NCBI GenBank assembly: GCA_024235095.1
Contig: JACKNC010000002.1
Span: forward strand, 1 to 64,000
DNA: 64,000 bases
Source: Gammaproteobacteria bacterium
GTDB taxonomy: Bacteria > Pseudomonadota > Gammaproteobacteria > Competibacterales > Competibacteraceae
Reading direction: 5' to 3'
Position 1 is the first letter of the stretch; every line of letters starts with the position of its first letter. The position numbers and the translations under genes are program-made. The notes under the pieces were generated by a model. It was given only the letters and a program-made list of their open reading frames with translations. It was not told the DNA's origin and searched no databases. This document shows positions 62,305-64,000 of the stretch, piece after piece.

Positions 62305-63237
62305 TTGATTCAAGATGCTGATAATAAATTGAAAGTTTCGACGCGAGTCATCATGTTAAAGCCCGGCATGCATATCTTTCGCTATGCATCCAAGCTACCT
62401 AGGGACGAAATTATCCTGTTAACCTTACAACCTGCTCCGCTTGGTAAAGGAACCATCGATTTTTTTCCGGCCGAGGGCGTTTCCAGAAATACTTTATCTC
62501 GCTTGGGCGATTGCGTGATCGTCCGGGTGCGCGGGGACCAGGCAGGGATCCTGGTGGCTGAATATCACTTACAGGACAATACTACCTCCTCTGTTGATTT
62601 ACGTATTGACCGTATCGATACTTCCGAAAATCTTATTCAGTCTTCACCTTTGAGTAACATCAGCCGCGATCAGCCGGCGATGGACAGCAGTCCATTTGAA
62701 TCAGCCGCAACAATGGTTAATCCCTCCAGACCGGCGACGCCAAGCCGTGCAAGCCCGGCTTTCGAATTATTGCAGTTGTTCGGCCACATTGAGCGGCGAG
62801 GCGATGTATCAGTGACTAATGACTGGTTGGGTGATCCGAATGGTCAGGCGCGCCTTGAAGGCTTTGCCATCGAATGGAAAAACCGTTCACAGGATGTGGA
62901 TTTGGTCTACACTTGCAGGGTCGAGGGGATTGGTCAGACACCCGCCATTTTTTCCGGCGGTTATGCCGGCACTCGCCGTAAGGCGGCGCCGATTACTGCG
63001 GTATCGTTCGCGCTGGCTGGTCCAAAGGCTGCTGATTTTGAACTGTCCGGACAAGTGGTTTTCGCAAGTGGTCCCCCGCTTGCCATTGTCTCCGGACAAA
63101 AGCTTTCCGGACCCAAGGGTTCGGAGCATTTGGTTGCTCTGTTTGTATCGATTGCCCCGAAGAAGGAAGCTACCGTTTCCCGTTTCACTTCCCCTTGGGA
63201 TGATCCACGAATTACGCAAATATTCAGGGCAAATTAG
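62305..63237 (+). CDS. Protein of unknown function preceding an RTX gene
   Basis: 310 residues from a TTG start with AGAGGAATCTATC upstream. Residues about 1-110 look like a beta-rich domain (STRVIMLKPGMHIFRYASK). A Ser/Pro-rich linker (about 115-150) follows, then a second beta-rich domain (FELLQLFGHIERRGDVSVTN, YAGTRRKAAPITAVSFALAG, PLAIVSGQKLSGPKGSEHLV). There is no signal peptide or membrane segment. I do not recognise a family. The next gene, an RTX protein, starts 37 bases later, so a shared role is plausible. Confidence 0.6.
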   Translation: MIQDADNKLKVSTRVIMLKPGMHIFRYASKLPRDEIILLTLQPAPLGKGTIDFFPAEGVSRNTLSRLGDCVIVRVRGDQAGILVAEYHLQDNTTSSVDLRIDRIDTSENLIQSSPLSNISRDQPAMDSSPFESAATMVNPSRPATPSRASPAFELLQLFGHIERRGDVSVTNDWLGDPNGQARLEGFAIEWKNRSQDVDLVYTCRVEGIGQTPAIFSGGYAGTRRKAAPITAVSFALAGPKAADFELSGQVVFASGPPLAIVSGQKLSGPKGSEHLVALFVSIAPKKEATVSRFTSPWDDPRITQIFRAN

Positions 63238-63274
63238 AGGCATGAAACCTTAAACTCTCTTACGGGAAACTGCT

Positions 63275-64000
63275 ATGCAATACGATGAGCCGATAACAGG
63301 CGGTGAATTTGACAACCTGCTGGACCAAAATCCCGGCGTATCCGAGTCAACCAAGAACGCTATCGAGCAAGTGCTTGGCATCACGGATCCAAGTGAACCG
63401 ATCAATGTCGCTAGCGCGACTTTTGATCCGGAAACCGGCGAGCTGACTGTTGTACAACCCTCCGGCCAAGTTAATGTCCTGATTGTTGATCTATCTGGCG
63501 CTACTGAGGGTCAGGTTATCCAATTGAACGAAGCGCTGAGCCAGGCCAATGTCCTTATCATTGATTCCGATGTTAGCGTTACTCTGACAATAGGAGGTGC
63601 TACTGCTAGTGGTAATGACGATGGAATTTTCGCTGCTAAAGCTGATTTTAACACGGTAGATCGAGTTATTGTTAGTGGTAATGGCGATGACATTATTACT
63701 GTTAGTGACAATAGTAACACGACTCTGGAAGGCGGCAGTGGCAATGACACGCTGACCACATCAGGCGGCAATGATAGCGTGACGGGCGGCACGGGCAATG
63801 ACAGCGTCAGCGCGGGCGCCGGCGATGACACCATTGTCTCGGGTTCCGGCAGCGACACTGTTGACGCTGGCGCGGGCTATGACCTGTTACAGATGAGCGG
63901 CTCCAAGAGCAGCTACAACATCACTGTGCAGGATGGCGCTTTAGTTATTGCGGGCGCGAACAATGCGACCGTGAGCAATGCCGAGTACATTTCCTTCACC
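63275..64000 (+). CDS. RTX calcium-binding protein (3' end outside window)
   Basis: A frame open from ATG 63275 to the right edge (242 codons seen). The N-terminal about 110 residues (MQYDEPITGGEFDNLLDQNP, then VNVLIVDLSGATEGQVIQLN) are acidic and without a signal peptide. From about 150 come calcium-binding nonapeptide repeats: GNGDDIITV, GGSGNDTLT, GGTGNDSVS, GAGDDTIVS and GAGYDLLQM. The segment after that (SKSSYNITVQDGALVIAGAN) is the strand pattern seen after RTX blocks in type I-secreted proteins. Export by a type I system with a C-terminal signal is likely but unseen. Confidence 0.8.
   Translation, partial: MQYDEPITGGEFDNLLDQNPGVSESTKNAIEQVLGITDPSEPINVASATFDPETGELTVVQPSGQVNVLIVDLSGATEGQVIQLNEALSQANVLIIDSDVSVTLTIGGATASGNDDGIFAAKADFNTVDRVIVSGNGDDIITVSDNSNTTLEGGSGNDTLTTSGGNDSVTGGTGNDSVSAGAGDDTIVSGSGSDTVDAGAGYDLLQMSGSKSSYNITVQDGALVIAGANNATVSNAEYISFT

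Overview
The window is GC-rich chromosomal DNA of a gammaproteobacterium. The evidence is a set of full-length housekeeping genes closest to gammaproteobacterial forms: CysB, EttA, SerA with a C-terminal ACT domain, Bpt/Aat, RNase G next to Maf, MutS and RadA. A glycogen gene set, an Entner-Doudoroff gluconate operon and a polyol/amylosucrase operon suggest a carbohydrate-storing bacterium. A glycogen-accumulating lineage such as Competibacteraceae would fit, but that placement is inference from gene content only.

Layout: (1) 1-5.5 kb is a gluconate operon on +: GntP-family permease (cut by the left edge), FGGY gluconokinase, edd and eda. The eda 3' end runs into a decayed ISAs1-type transposase remnant. 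(2) 6-17.4 kb is a LacI-family regulator facing a promoter with a palindromic operator, followed by a polyol operon. It holds a possible 45-aa leader ORF, smoEFGK-type ABC transporter genes, mannitol 2-dehydrogenase, a PfkB fructokinase, a ribitol-dehydrogenase-like SDR and an amylosucrase. Mannitol oxidation and sucrose cleavage both yield fructose for the kinase. (3) 17.6-26.7 kb, on -, is a trehalose/maltose-type ABC operon with a solute-binding protein at each end. Its ATPase gene is split by a complete IS21-family element exactly at the Walker A codons. Upstream lie the fused remnants of a GH13 glucosidase and a second ATPase. (4) 26.7-28.9 kb carries rng and maf.

(5) 29.2-34.8 kb is a small type VI secretion-like locus: a TssB-TssC fusion divergent from vgrG, a DUF4123 adaptor and a protein with an internal duplication. 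(6) 34.9-52.6 kb is mostly housekeeping: a Cache protein, ettA, lpdA with a lipoyl domain, mutS, an Rpn-family nuclease with a (GIEK)8 linker, radA, an AT-rich membrane-protein gene, bpt, aat, a COG3146 acyltransferase-like gene, serA, a DUF2058 gene and a single-pass membrane protein. (7) 52.7-62.2 kb is glycogen metabolism (glgX, glgB, glgC, malQ) with cysB and a Tus-like replication-terminus protein gene between. (8) 62.3-64 kb holds an unrecognised protein and the start of an RTX calcium-binding protein cut by the right edge.

The metabolic loci fit together: gluconate enters the Entner-Doudoroff route, polyols and sucrose give fructose 6-phosphate and alpha-glucan, and the glg genes build and remodel glycogen. 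No rRNA, tRNA or CRISPR array was recognised.
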